Source: Lingula anatina (lineage: Eukaryota > Brachiopoda > Lingulata > Lingulida > Lingulidae). Taken from it: a stretch of 47,490 nt of DNA. The first letter of the stretch is position 1, and every line of letters begins with the position of its first letter. The DNA is taken from the NCBI RefSeq assembly GCF_001039355.2, contig NW_019773674.1, positions 1 through 47,490 on the forward strand. Reading direction: 5' to 3'. The notes beneath the pieces are model-generated. The model was not told the DNA's origin. It ran no database searches and saw nothing but the letters and a program-made list of their open reading frames with translations. The translations under genes and the position numbers were made by a program. This document shows positions 1-11,922 of the stretch, piece by piece.

Positions 1-297
1 TTCGAGGGAAAATTGAGGTGTTTGTTTTTAATAAAAAATTGTGTTGTAATCTTTATACATTTAAAATACAGACTAATTATATAAAAAATATTGTCTTTTC
101 AGTGTAATAATGCTTCCATAATTTGAAATAAATATTAAGAATAATTTTAACGTTTGCCTGTTCTGTTCGGTTCAAGACGCCGCATAAATGTGAACCTAGT
201 CAATATGGCTGCGCCCACAAGAATCACGTTTCGTAGCTTAACATTATTTCTCGGCGACGTTTAAAGTCTTATTCGAGCGGTCAAGGTATCAGTGAAA
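1..297 (+). other. Upstream region and probable 5' UTR/promoter of SETD9
   Basis: This AT-rich stretch precedes the SETD9 start codon. The last 120 bases or so (about 180-297) are richer in GC and CG dinucleotides, as is common around a housekeeping transcription start. I see no TATA box and no coding frame. The transcription start cannot be placed from sequence alone. Confidence 0.4.
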
Positions 298-3079
298 ATG
301 CTTAAGAAACTTGCAACAATGTGGCATCAGTACAAATATAGGTTTGTCCCTTGGATTGCGGTAAACTTGAGGAACAGGTACTAACTATATATGTATGATG
401 TTTTTGATAAACCTCGGTACTTTACCAAATACTACTGTACTGTGACATTTTAAGCGGGCGAAATAATTTAGAGCCCCTAACAAACTTATGAGATTCAGTT
501 ATCTTATGTCCGAAGTTGATTGCTCCCTACAAAAAGCAAAATAAGTATATTATAATAATTTTAAAATGTTATTATCGTTATTAAAAAACGAGAGAGTTTG
601 GTCAATCTAAATCATGTTCAGTGGTCTAAAGGTTCATTGGTAAAAAAGTGAATAAACGAAATAAAATTAAGAAAACGAAGGTGGTTGAAAACTCCTTACA
701 ATGTCGGGTATAGTATAGAATATCAGAGTACAGTACATGTATTTTGTGACAAAATGTTAAAAGAAGTAGAAAGCATTTTGATAATTTATGGTCTTTATTT
801 GCTATATCTAATTAATTGATTTACAAATATGCCATATGCATTAAGCTACATTTTAATGTGTTCAAAGTTCAGGAGAAGCAATATTTTATTTAATGGGTTG
901 TTTTAATATATTGGAATGTCTCATGATTGCCAGTGGTTTTCTGTTTCAGAAAATTAAGAAGTGTTCCAAAAGGATTATCGGATAAAGTAATTACAGATGA
1001 AGTGTTGCAAGAATGCATAGTGAGATTTTTCACTGCTTTAAACAGTGTAAATGAGTGCAATAGATTAAGTGATATTAATCAGCAAATTTTAGAGACTGGA
1101 AAACATTATTCTGATAACATGAGAATGAATGACCTCTCAAAAGAAAGTAATTGTAACAAAAATGACAATCTTTTACTGACAAAATTTGAAAGCATTGTGA
1201 AAAATGAAGAAAACGTGGACATCACTGTTTTATATAAGAGAAATCTGAAAATCATGAAGACAGTTTTAGGATTTTCCATTGAAAGAACGGCAAGTTATCT
1301 AAAAGATGGTGGCTATGGGGTTCAAGTCACGGATGGGACAGTCCCAAAAGGAGCTGTTGTGGCACTATATCCAGGTCAGCAGATATATGAATTGAAACAA
1401 ATAAATAATTTAAATGTATCTGCAGGGCTAGATCCCATGTACTAGCATCAGATCCTCTATCCTACCAGTTGTTCTGATTGCACATTTATTTGATGAGAGG
1501 GAAGAATTCAATCAGAAATGCTTCTAATGGTTTCTTTATATCTAATAACTAGTGGGTGTTCTGATTTGAAAATTCATATTTATGTATTGACAGGGATCTT
1601 ATTGCTCAGTTTTCTGTTTGCTTTCAGGAACAATTTATGAACCTTTTGAGCCAATCTTCTTCCAGTCTCTCCATAATCAGTTTATATTCCGTTGTATTGA
1701 TGGGGTATATATTGATGGTAATGACAGGGGAATTTCTAAGATGATATACAGGTTGGTATATACTGTTGAATTTACTTAACAAAATATTTAGAATACACAT
1801 GAAATTATGCAAAAGAGCAAGTACAATCCAAAGGGAGTACTTCATATTTCACAATGTTAACAGTGTGATAGAATATCAGTTAGGTATGTATAACTTTCCT
1901 ATATGTATTTTATTGAAGAAGCACATAAAAAGGAACAAATTAAGACACTGAAAAAATTATATTTATGTATTTTCTTTACAAAGAAACAAGTGTGGCTTCA
2001 ACTGCCCTGTTTTTAAATAAAATTACTTGTTAGTATAGTGATGGCTTTGCAGGATGTATTTTTCTGATATCTTTTTAGATCTTCAGCATTCAGAGACCGT
2101 CTAAGTCTTGAGAGTACATATGACCTGACGTGGTTAACCCAGTATCTTGTCAATCCAATGGCAGTAGGACAGTATGTAAATAATCAGTCTAATGGTGAGG
2201 TTTTCCTCTTTTATTAGAAATATGTGTTTTTACACATAGTTTAAAATATCAGGAATTTGTACAACCAGCCAATATAAAGAACAGTAGTTTCATACAGTAA
2301 CTTGGTAACATTCTCATGAAATTGAAGTATTTTTAAGTATGAATGAATTAAAAATAATAATAGTTAATATTTTTTCTGACAGTAAATGATAATTGCCTTT
2401 GAAATGATATATGGATGAATTGCTTATTTAAAAACATGCTTTGACGTACAAACTTACTTTGTTTCGTGTCATTGTTTATGTTGATTTTGTTTTAATAACC
2501 AGAGTATCCTGCAAATGTTGCCTACCAGGAATTTGAAATCACCAATTCTTTCCCTCATTCTTTGAGAAAGTATCTGCCAAATGTCCATTACAGTCCCTAT
2601 AGTATGGAAAGCCACATGTCAGAAAGGTATGCTTTGAAAGAGAGTAGATAATTTTGTGGATTTTACTTCTCCATGATTTTTTATTAAAATGTAGATTTGA
2701 CAGAATGATGTTCAGGTTATCATATCTTGATAATTTTCATGTGTTATTTTTGGCTGTTACAGAAAAATGCTGACAGTACACCTGCAATCTAGCCATGTGT
2801 TTAATGGTGAAAATGCTACACGATAAATCACACATGTAATTCAGTTGGTTTCTTAGTCATTCTACATAGGTTTTTGCAAGGAAAATTTTGCATTTAAATA
2901 AGAGGTTAAAAATAATTATCTTTTGTTGAGCTATCTATATTTCACTATAATGGCTATATCCACTTAATATATATATTCTTAATTTCAGAAATTTAAGAGT
3001 TGTGGCATTGATATCTCTGCGAGAAATTCAAAAGGGAGAAGAATTATTTTCATCGTATTTCACGGTGGTACATTCATAA
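298..3079 (+). CDS. SETD9: SETD9-like SET domain protein (319 aa, six exons)
   Basis: Exons are 298-377, 950-1374, 1628-1751, 2079-2194, 2503-2626 and 2989-3079. All introns are GT/AG, phases agree, and the total is 960 nt, 319 residues plus stop. The N-terminus MLKKLATMWHQYKYRFVPWI carries the basic YKYRFVPWI block typical of SETD9, which fixes the start at 298; this ATG has A at -3. The SET domain runs from about residue 142 to the C-terminus: GxG-like KDGGYGVQV, KGAVVALYPG, CIDGVYIDGND, NPMAVGQYVNN and GEELFSSYF near the end. The canonical SET N-H-S/C motif reads N-N-Q-S, as I recall from vertebrate SETD9, so activity may differ from classical lysine methyltransferases. Length is close to human SETD9 (about 300 aa). 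Substrate and compartment are unknown. It converges on the minus-strand phosphatase array. Confidence 0.95.
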
Positions 3080-3317
3080 GGATATGTCAGTAACATGTCA
3101 CATGAGTCCTAAGTATGATTAACTCATACCACTTCAACACAGGTGTGAAAATACCAGTATGCTTCTTTTACTGCATTTGACTTTATTCAGTTCACTTAAA
3201 GGTAAAATACTTTGTTTCTTACTGAATTATTTTATTTGTAAATTTCTTGTGCAGGGTTTTTTAAAATAAGTTATAAAAATCATTTAGTTATAAATTGTCT
3301 GACTGTTGCAAAATGGC

Positions 3318-3323
3318 AATAAA
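3318..3323 (+). terminator. Candidate polyadenylation signal of SETD9
   Basis: AATAAA lies 239 bases after the SETD9 stop codon. A second AATAAA at 3628-3633 is an alternative. Neither is proven, since no transcript is available. Confidence 0.45.
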
Positions 3324-4061
3324 AAATTATTGTTAAAAGATTATCATAATTATAAAAATGTATTGTATCTAAATGTAAAGGTCAGAATACATTGCGATCA
3401 GCATGCATGTTGGAATATTATATGTTTGGTTAATTTTACAATTTATTTATTGCAGGTGTCATGAGTCGACTTCAAGAGCTATTTGGATGACTCGTCTAAC
3501 ACATGGATGTTAAAAATTATTATTTACATTTTGATAAAACTTTTATCATTTACATTTTGATGAATCAGCTTATGATATGGAGATAAAAAGTTTCAGCACC
3601 TCCACACTTACATATCCATTATAATTCAATAAAACCATCGTCCAGATCATCAAGTAGGGACAAAAAGTTCTGAACAATCACTTAACCAAGTTGAACTGCA
3701 ACTAGCAATGGTTTATTGAAATAGCAAAGAACATTGTTCATTTTGGACATTTTTGGTGCCATTTTTGGTTGTAGAAACTGCAAGTTTTTCTACACTGCTA
3801 CAACAATGAGATCCGGTATGTTATTGCTTTATTGTTATTGTTTATTTACTTCTATACTTGATGTTAAAAGATACAGTTGAAAAAAATAAAGTTTGTTTAA
3901 TCGGGCAAAGAACTGGACTGCAGGCAAAATAGCTAACAGGTTATTTCAAAATCCTGTCATCATCAGATGCAATGGAGAGGTATCACAGAATAATAAAATC
4001 ATGGCGAATTCTGTACTAGTACAAGCAAAACAAATATTCTTATGTAAGCATTCATGATCTT
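3324..4061. other. Convergent intergenic region SETD9 / TRAP-A
   Basis: This AT-rich spacer lies between two convergent genes and contains both 3' UTRs. TTTATT at 3841-3846 reads AATAAA on the minus strand, about 220 nt past the stop of phosphatase A, and is its best polyadenylation candidate. I see no further coding region. Confidence 0.5.
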
Positions 4062-7000
4062 TTATAATTTTCTTGGTTTCATGGTGTGGCTAAACACTTG
4101 TCTCCCATCCCCTGCAATGAATGAGAAGGTCATGGCTTGAGGTGTTGCATCAATGTAGCCAAATCCACCAACTCTGTGTGTGTCAGACCAGTGGAACTTC
4201 AGTGAACCACTAGGGACATCATTGTGCTTTTTAGAGTGGGAACACCAGTTCCCGCATCCTATGATAAAATAATCCACAGCGGTGCCCATCATGGTATGTT
4301 GCAGATACTGAAATTGCCATTGTCAAATTTTAAATTCTGAAACACTAAAAAAGGTGTTATCTCGACACTAAAGAAAAATCCATAAAAAAGGTAGATACAA
4401 AATATGCCCAGTGCCATTACTTTAGATAACTGTTATAATACTTTGATCATTAGTTAGATTTTGGAAAACTGCTTAATGCAAACTGGCTAAATGTGGAAGC
4501 ATTTATTTACCACATGAAAATGTGTAATATCTACAACTAGACAATTAATTAAACATTTAATCAGACAACCAGGCAATTAATAAGACAATTAAAACGGTTA
4601 CACAAAATGAATTAATTTGGAATAAATGCCCACCTGCAGACTATGTTGGTGTCCAGCAAAGTATGATGTCACCTTGTACTTGTGCAACAAAGGCATCAAC
4701 TTCTTTGTCATAGTCAAGGCTGGTCCATGTTCTCCAACTGATATCACTGGATAATGGCCAGTAACTATGACATAGTCAGCCCTGGAAAATGTCAAACAAA
4801 ATATCCAGGGATAAATATTGCTATTATTTGCGTAACCACTTTCTCTTTTCTGTGTCTCTAATAATACAAAAAAAAATGACAAACAGAAATGATCTCTGAA
4901 ATAAGATTGACATTCAAATCCATTAACTAAAAAGTTTCCATATAAAACTTGAGCAAATCTCAACATTGTATTATTTTTATACACATATGATATAATTTTT
5001 GCAAGACTAATTAAGATACTGAAACTCATTTGTCTTGTGATGATAAGGAGATGATTGTATGTACCTGTCATGTTTGAGGTTGTTTTCAAGCCATTGCAAC
5101 TCTGCCTCGGCCTTCTCAATATCTTCTGGCCCCTGAGGCTGTTCATCATCGAAGTCACTCTTGACATTTCCACACATCACAATAGTGTCCAGCATGTAGA
5201 TGCTCAATGTGGCATTAGAGCCAGGGATAGTAAAGTGAAGGGGATAATAATAAGTTGGAAATTTCCTGCAATTAAAATTGGAAATAAAAAAATTACATAT
5301 ATTGTCAAAAGCATTTTGATTTGAAACTCCTGAACACAATGGCCTGTAATATTTCAACCATTTCTCTAACATCATCAACTATTATTTATAAATATTTTAT
5401 TTAATGACAATGTTTGGTATTACTGTAGAACAGTTGGTATAAAATCTTGAAGTTTGAATTGGGCACTTTTTAAATACACATGGCATTCAAAACAAAAATG
5501 ATAGTCCAAAAAACATGATGGCTGCATTGAGCCTTTAGTAGTGATTGTCTTCTTCCATACTTTAACAGACTCTTTCCAGGTGATAATTTGAAAATTTCCA
5601 GTCAGGTTGGGACAGCTCTATTGCTCGGAAATGATATCCCACAAAAGGCATTTTTACAGCTAGGTCAGGTGACCATGCATTGTCTCTGCCAGTTGTTTAA
5701 CCTAGGCTAATCACAGGCAGAAAGTGTATTCATTTTGGTTCTCAGTTTCTCAAAGCGACTTTTTAATACCTTGTATAGTCCCTGAGTCTTGGTGAGAATG
5801 GTATTGGGGAGCTCTAGAACATTTCATTTTAAGTTTGTAAGCATCTTTGTTACTTACCATCTGTGTGACAGTTTGGAATACTCAAATTGTGCAGCAACAT
5901 TTCCGTTATGGTCATGGTTGCCTGCTATTACATACCATGGAGTCTGCAGTGCTTGGTGAGTGAATACATTTTCAAAAGTTTCCTGAAATAAAATGGAAGA
6001 TAACTAGAAAAATAACTATTTCTTTATGTCCTAAAGTTATGTATCTGTCTGATACATGCAACATTGTGAAACACTCATATTCATTAAGGATATTGTAACC
6101 CTTTGTAATCATCCAGATATCGAAAATCAGGTTTTTTTCCTGCATTTATTTATTCAATAATGCATCTACCTTTGTGCTGATTTAAAACAATAAAAAAAAT
6201 CCCTCACAAATATAAAATATTGGCATTTATATTTCTTGTTGCAATGGATAAGCATAGGTAGGGAACTCGAAGTGTATAAAAAAATCATACAATGTAGAGA
6301 TTTGCTCAAGTTTCGTCAATTTAACACTTTTATATTTTGAGTTGTCATTAACTAGGACTTGGTTACATCATGAGCTGTTAACAATCATTTGAGCTGAACT
6401 CATAAAATATGAGTGAAAAAATTATTTAAAAAAATTGACAGTTTGATAGTTTGTTGAGGTAAGCTTCTATCAAATTCTGTTGAAGTTAAGACGCGACAGG
6501 CAGACGTATAGAAATTTGAAAATGATAAAGAGAACCTGCAATGGCTCTGAAAATCAGGCTATGATGTCTGAACATCGATATTTAATTTATGCAGTAGCAG
6601 TGAGCTACATGTATTAATACCTTGAACCTGGGATCATGTGCATCTTTAACACCTTTGTAGTAAAAGTTATCTCCAAGTACTAAGGTAAACTTGGTTTGAT
6701 ACTTTTCTGCAATTTGCCCCATTCCATGAGCAACTGTTTTCTCCAAGTTTGTGTAGTATGGTTTGGAAGGGAGACCACCAAAATCACCCACGGTCATGAA
6801 CCTTAAACCCTGAGGACTGCTTGAAGCCCATGCAACTGAAGTGAAAAAAATTACCAAACCGATCATATTTTAAAAATCTGTTTCATTTCAAAATGGCATA
6901 ATATTGAAATCATTAAAAAATCATACTACATGTATAAGGTGTACATGTAAGTGTAAATGTGTCTGTAAATATTTTTATTATTTATGAAATCTGTCTGACA

Positions 7001-7250
7001 CATTAAAAGATTGGCACATTCTTCCACATAAATCCTCGATCTGATGGTTTTAAAAATTCCATTCTTTCATAATATTACATAATATTGCAATTGGTGTGGC
7101 GAAAATAACAGATTTTTAAGTCTTCTGGTTTTGTACTATCATACACAAGTGCACACAAAAGAAAATATAGACTAGACAACCATTAATTTCATTTTAATTC
7201 TTACCTGTGAACATACAGCTGAATACAAGCACAATCCTTGTGGTCAACAT
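4062..7250 (-). CDS. ACP5: Tartrate-resistant acid phosphatase type 5, copy A (326 aa)
   Basis: Minus-strand exons in transcript order are 7205-7250, 6621-6835, 5858-5982, 5065-5265, 4634-4781 and 4062-4307 (981 nt). Introns are GT/AG and phases are the same as in copies B and D. Residues 1 to about 20 ([16 protein letters not shown]) form a signal peptide, so the enzyme should be secreted or lysosomal. It is a binuclear-metal purple acid phosphatase that hydrolyses phosphomonoesters. Ligands are visible: D33 in GDFGG, D71 and Y74 in GDNFYY, N109/H110 in GNHDH, H205 in TGHYPV, and H240/H242. A is the most divergent copy: GHQHSLQ replaces GHDHNLQ, GDF replaces GDW, and exon 6 has two extra cysteines (GCGNWCSHS). 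Length matches human TRAP (325 aa). It ends in the KPRK tail shared by the array plus a final L. Confidence 0.95.
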
Positions 7251-7310
7251 TTTGCTTCCAATCAGGTGAATTCAGTTTACCCAAAACACATGGGTGGTCA
7301 ACTCAGTGGC

Positions 7311-7318
7311 TTTATATA
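7311..7318 (-). promoter_or_regulatory. TATA box of TRAP copy A
   Basis: TATATAAA on the minus strand lies about 60 bases before the start codon at 7250. The same box in the context AGTATATAAAGC occurs before copy B, supporting a shared ancestral core promoter. Further upstream, gctgaccagca at 7379-7389 resembles gttgatcagca at 11948-11958 before copy B. Confidence 0.7.
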
Positions 7319-7980
7319 CTGTTAAATCAACTCTCTTATTCGCTTCCTGATTTAAACTGAGTACTGTCCTTATAATTAGCTGACCAGCACGCTAAACATA
7401 ACATCACAAAGATAACCATCTATTGTTTACTAATTTCAATCGCTCAAAATATTTGGATGACAGAAATAGTTATCATGCACGTGCCTAAGCTGAGAATAAC
7501 CTATTGCAGTAGCTCATCATGTTTTCAGTTTAGTACATTATCTGTTTTGAAAATTGTTGACTTTATAAATTAACTCCAGGGCTTTAAAATAACTCATAGA
7601 TCAAGAGGAGTGGCATTTTTACTACCTCTACTTTCTCTCCTTGCAAAGGTAAAATTGTGCATTTTGAGGCATTTAATTTGCAGTACTGAGCATAAATAAT
7701 TAGCTACAAGATTTTATGGGCCTCTTTAAGGGTACCTGATGGGGATGGATCCATGTTTTGGAAAGAGGCAGCCCGCTATTCAAACCATATTTAGAGCATA
7801 TTATTACAGGCATGATCAAATGCACTCATTCCATTACGTTAATTTGTATCCATTTTTATAGAGAAATGAAAAATGTATTGAAAATGTTTCCTGACACACA
7901 CTCAATGAAATGTAATTCAAAACTTGACAAGTGAATATTTGCAATTTGTGTTATATGCAAGGAAAAAAGTGAAAATCCCA

Positions 7981-8121
7981 TATAAAATCTACCCTCTACC
8001 AGGGGGACAGATTGATTTTCACAGATATTCACAGATGTCTCTAGATAAATAGACAGTCATTTTGGTCTGCCAAAAATGTCCACAATAATAACTGTGGCCC
8101 TGGTAGAGGGTATATAAAATC
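7981..8121. mobile_element. MITE, 123 bp, with 15-bp perfect TIRs and 9-bp target duplication
   Basis: TACCCTCTACCAGGG at 7990-8004 is the exact reverse complement of CCCTGGTAGAGGGTA at 8098-8112. The element is flanked by the direct repeat tataaaatc at 7981-7989 and 8113-8121. A 9-bp target duplication is typical of Mutator-like transposons, so I infer a non-autonomous MULE. There is no coding capacity. The intact duplication suggests a fairly recent insertion. Confidence 0.8.
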
Positions 8122-8473
8122 TACTCTGAGAGGATGAGATAAGATTTGCCTATGCTCTGGTCAGGAAGGGAGCTTATCATACTTTTCACTTTGCTTTTTC
8201 TTTATACTCAAACCATGAGACTCATCTGTTTTCGTCAATGGGTTTTTGAATCTGTATTCTTTGTCTTTAGTACTTGCTGTGCTTGTAGAAATGATCAAAG
8301 GGTGGCCAGCAGGGGTTTCAGACTGGGCTGAGTGCACATAAAAAGTTTCATGGACAGTATTAATATCTTGACAAAAATGAAATAGACACAAAGGTTGGCA
8401 GGACTTGGAATGCTTATTGAGGATTACACAAAATACAAGCTCAGCTTCAAGTACAAGAACTAGCTTTGATTTT

Positions 8474-8514
8474 ATCAGGGAATTATATCGTAGTCTACGA
8501 TATAATTCCCTGAT
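8474..8514. repeat. Perfect palindrome with 20-bp arms
   Basis: Arm 8474-8493 is the exact reverse complement of 8495-8514, with a single T at the centre (8494). Flanking bases do not continue the symmetry. It could extrude as a cruciform or be the relic of a fold-back insertion. No gene overlaps it. Confidence 0.85.
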
Positions 8515-9495
8515 TCTATTAAGCAAACTGGTTGGTATGGTTATCATGAGCCTGTCAAGTAAAGCATTATAACATAACATAAAATTTGGATTGGTATGGT
8601 GAGTTTGTCATTGACTGTTTCTAAAATTTAACATTTCACTGATAATGAATTGTTATTAAACAAATCAGTGATTATAAAAATCCATGCTTTTGGTTGCTTT
8701 TGAAATTATATACGAGGTGCAAGAGAATAGTCCAAAGGTTCATTTTTCTGAAGGTCTGAAATTGGTCTGAATGTTCACAATGACCAACTGAATGACCAAC
8801 AAACCATTTTATTTAAAAACAGATGACAATGTTATGATTTTTCTTTTTTAACCAATGAACCCTCAGACCAGTTAACCCCTAGGACTATCGAGACACACCC
8901 ATATTACAAAGTAGGATATCTCTGTGATACTAGAAAGGGTGAAAATATAGTGTACGCTGTACCAGGTAACAGACTTCTGATTTGGAGTACATAATAATGT
9001 CAGCTAAGCCTTGAGTAGAGAGTAACATGGTGCCTGATTTCTTGGATATATGTATGTCATGACATTTCTTTGCACTAATATATATAGTTTTTGATGAGAC
9101 CAGGGGCAATGAGTTCTGAACAAACTGACATTTTGGCTAAACAAGGTGTGCTCCTCTCAAGGGCATTTTCTTTTAAAAAAACTTTGAAATTGCTGGCTAC
9201 AGACCTGGAAACTACCCCAGTATTAGAACTTCTTAATCAAACAAAGCTAACAACTACAGACAGAAAACAAACAAGCAAAACATACATCAAATTTTAGAAT
9301 CTTTTATTCAGTTGTGAAAATGGAAAGGCACCACAATGTTATAAAATCAAATAACATCATTGTTTTAAAACAGAAGAGAGAAGAAAAGTGTCTAGGATAT
9401 TGTTCCAAAGAAAAAAATATCATCACTCTCCAACTACAGTCATAGGAAATTAATAAACATTTTTTGCAATATTTGTAATGCCATCCAGTACAGAT

Positions 9496-11848
9496 TTACT
9501 TTCTTGGTTTCATGGAGTGACTGTACAAATGTGCACCACTTCCACTTATAAAAGAGAGGGTCATGGCTTGAGGGGTTGCTTCAATGTAAGCAAATCCGCC
9601 ATTATGTTTGTCTGCCCCATGGTATTTCAGAGAGCCACTGGGCACTGCACTGTGGTGTGCTGTGGAGGTGACAACGAAGTTTCCAGATCCAATCACAAAA
9701 TAATCTACAGGCACGCCTGATTGGGTATGCTGCAGATGCTGAAATTGACATTTTCATAAAAAATAACATTAACTGTACTAGAAATGTGTATATCTCCCAA
9801 AATACAATGACATAACAAAATAACCATTTTACACTGACCATGGAATGTGTAAACTATTTTTCCTATAGCTACAGACAGCCAGTCCATTATGAAATTGCTA
9901 AACAAAGTAAGTATAAAGAATTTGAGTATATTATTCATATCATTCCCATGTATGATTATGTTGCTTATATGATAACATTAAATTTATATGTATACCTGCA
10001 GATTGTGATCATGTCCAGAAAAGAAAGCTGTCACTTTGTACTTGTACAACATGGGCATCAGTTTCTGTGTCAAACATTTAGTTGGTCCATGTTCAGCAAT
10101 TGATATCACAGGGTAATGACCAGCAACTATAATGTAGCTGGCCCTAGAAAAGGTACAACAAAATGAGAAATTCAATACAAGATTTTCTATCAATTCTCTC
10201 TCTCCCAACCAGTTTATAAAATGCACCAACAAAATGATTTCTAATAGAATTATAGCCACAGACTTACATTTTTTTCATTGTTGCCCTCTCAAAAAAAAAA
10301 AAAAAAAAAAAAAAATGTATATGTCACATAAATTTGCCCGTGAGACTAATTGCCTTATATCAAAAAATTGAAACTCTTTTGTACTACTAATGATATAAAA
10401 GAAATGATTACTTGTTGTTTTTGAGATTTTCCTCAAGCCAATCCCATTGGGCATTTGCCACTTTAATATCTGCAGGCCCTTGGGGTTGGTCCCCTGCAAG
10501 GTCATGCTTGGTGTTTCCACAGAGCTGAATAGTGTCCAGCATCAAGATGCTCACTGTGGCTTGGGAGCCAGGGATAGAAAATTGAAGGGGGTAGTAATAG
10601 TGAGGGAAATTCCTGCAAATAAAATTGGAACAATCAAATGCCTGCCTGAAAGTGATAATTTGAAAATCCACATGTGTTACTTTGATCAAATCATTGCATG
10701 TTTTGACTGAAACTGTTCAAGTATAGAAGGAACATACATTTACAACCAAGTTGGAGCAAACCCAAGATGTTAAACATGTAACTTAAAATAACTTGTGAAA
10801 TAATTAATATAATATAATAAAAATATTATTATAATGTTATTATTATGTTTTTATAATATTTTAAGACAAAAAATTGATAACTGATAGAAAAAATGTTTAG
10901 ATGTTAATCAGTGGAAATGCCTATAAGTAGACATGCATTTGTTCAAATACATATTCCTTAAAAAAGGCTACATGCACAAATCTGGTCACTTACCATCTGT
11001 GTGACTTTTTGGAATACTCAATTTCTGCATCAACATTTCCCCTATGATCATGATTGCCTGCCACTATGTACCATGGTGTCTGCAGAGCTTTGTCAGTGTA
11101 TACATTTTCAAATGTTTCCTGAAATTTTATGTCAGCAGTGCTAAACAATTGCATAACAAAATGAAACCAGCATGTGAAATGACAAACTGTGAATTACTTT
11201 TATGTCATTTTGCCAGAAAATTATCAATATTGGCCACTGACTGAAATGATATATGACAATCAACCTTAAAATCAGTCTTACCAACTAAGAATTAAAATTC
11301 TTGCATGTTTACATTTTTGACCTACTGCTAGAAAATAACAAATCTATAAATATGATAGTTCTATTAAATGCTGCTTTTCAAAATTACATTTGGATACAAA
11401 TAATCTGCACAAACATTAGATAGTCTAAGGGTAAAACAAAGTGGAACAATCATAGAGACATACATGAAATCTAGCATCATCCACATGTTTAACACCATCA
11501 TAGTAAAAGTTATCACCCAGTGCTAGTGTAAACTTGGTTTGGTACTTGGCTGCTGTCTGCCCCATGGCATGAGCTACAGAGGTCTCTATATGTGTGGTGT
11601 ATGGCTTGGAGGGGAGACCACCCCAGTCACCCACAGCCAAAAATCTTAAGCTACTACCTGATGCCCATCCAACTGAGAAAAAAATTAGATAACATATCTG
11701 AGACATACATGAAACATTCCACATGAAAAGAAAACGTTAAGTGGCTTATAATAACAAGGTGAAGACAACTTTCATTAACGTGCCTTTCATTTAAATTCTT
11801 ACCTGAGATCATGCAGCACAATGCCAGCAATACTCCAGCAATTGCCAT
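9496..11848 (-). CDS. ACP5: Tartrate-resistant acid phosphatase type 5, copy B (323 aa)
   Basis: Minus-strand exons in transcript order are 11803-11848, 11464-11672, 10994-11118, 10412-10612, 9996-10143 and 9496-9738 (972 nt). Splice phases match copies A and D. The start at 11848 gives a first exon of exactly 46 nt, as in A and D; an in-frame ATG further upstream is less likely because it lies beyond the TATA box. The signal peptide is [16 protein letters not shown]. Metal ligands are D31 (GDWGG), D69 and Y72 (GDNFYY), N107/H108 (GNHDH), H203 (AGHYPV) and H238/H240 (GHDHNLQ), so it should be an active secreted or lysosomal purple acid phosphatase. The loop around [14 protein letters not shown] corresponds to the exposed loop cleaved by proteases in mammalian TRAP (family knowledge). 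It ends in KPRK. Confidence 0.95.
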
Positions 11849-11914
11849 TATTTTTTCTTCTAGTGTTGCTGAATGAGTATGCAGCTGGTATTGTGTGTTT
11901 ATCAAAATGCATGC

Positions 11915-11922
11915 TTTATATA
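11915..11922 (-). promoter_or_regulatory. TATA box of TRAP copy B
   Basis: TATATAAA on the minus strand lies about 67 bases before the start codon at 11848, matching the box and spacing of copy A. Confidence 0.7.

Larger units (their letters stand above)
7320..9495. other. Intergenic region between TRAP copies A and B
   Basis: It holds the promoter of copy A at the left, a short MITE (7990-8112), a perfect 41-bp palindrome (8474-8514) and the 3' region of copy B at the right. TTTATT at 9303-9308 reads AATAAA on the minus strand, 188 nt past the stop of copy B. Open frames here are short and show no recognisable domain. Confidence 0.5.

Noticed and set aside
7277-7291. Five-codon upstream ORF (ATG to TAA) before TRAP copy A
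   Set aside because: It lies only about 20-25 bases after the TATA box, so it may not be inside the transcript at all.
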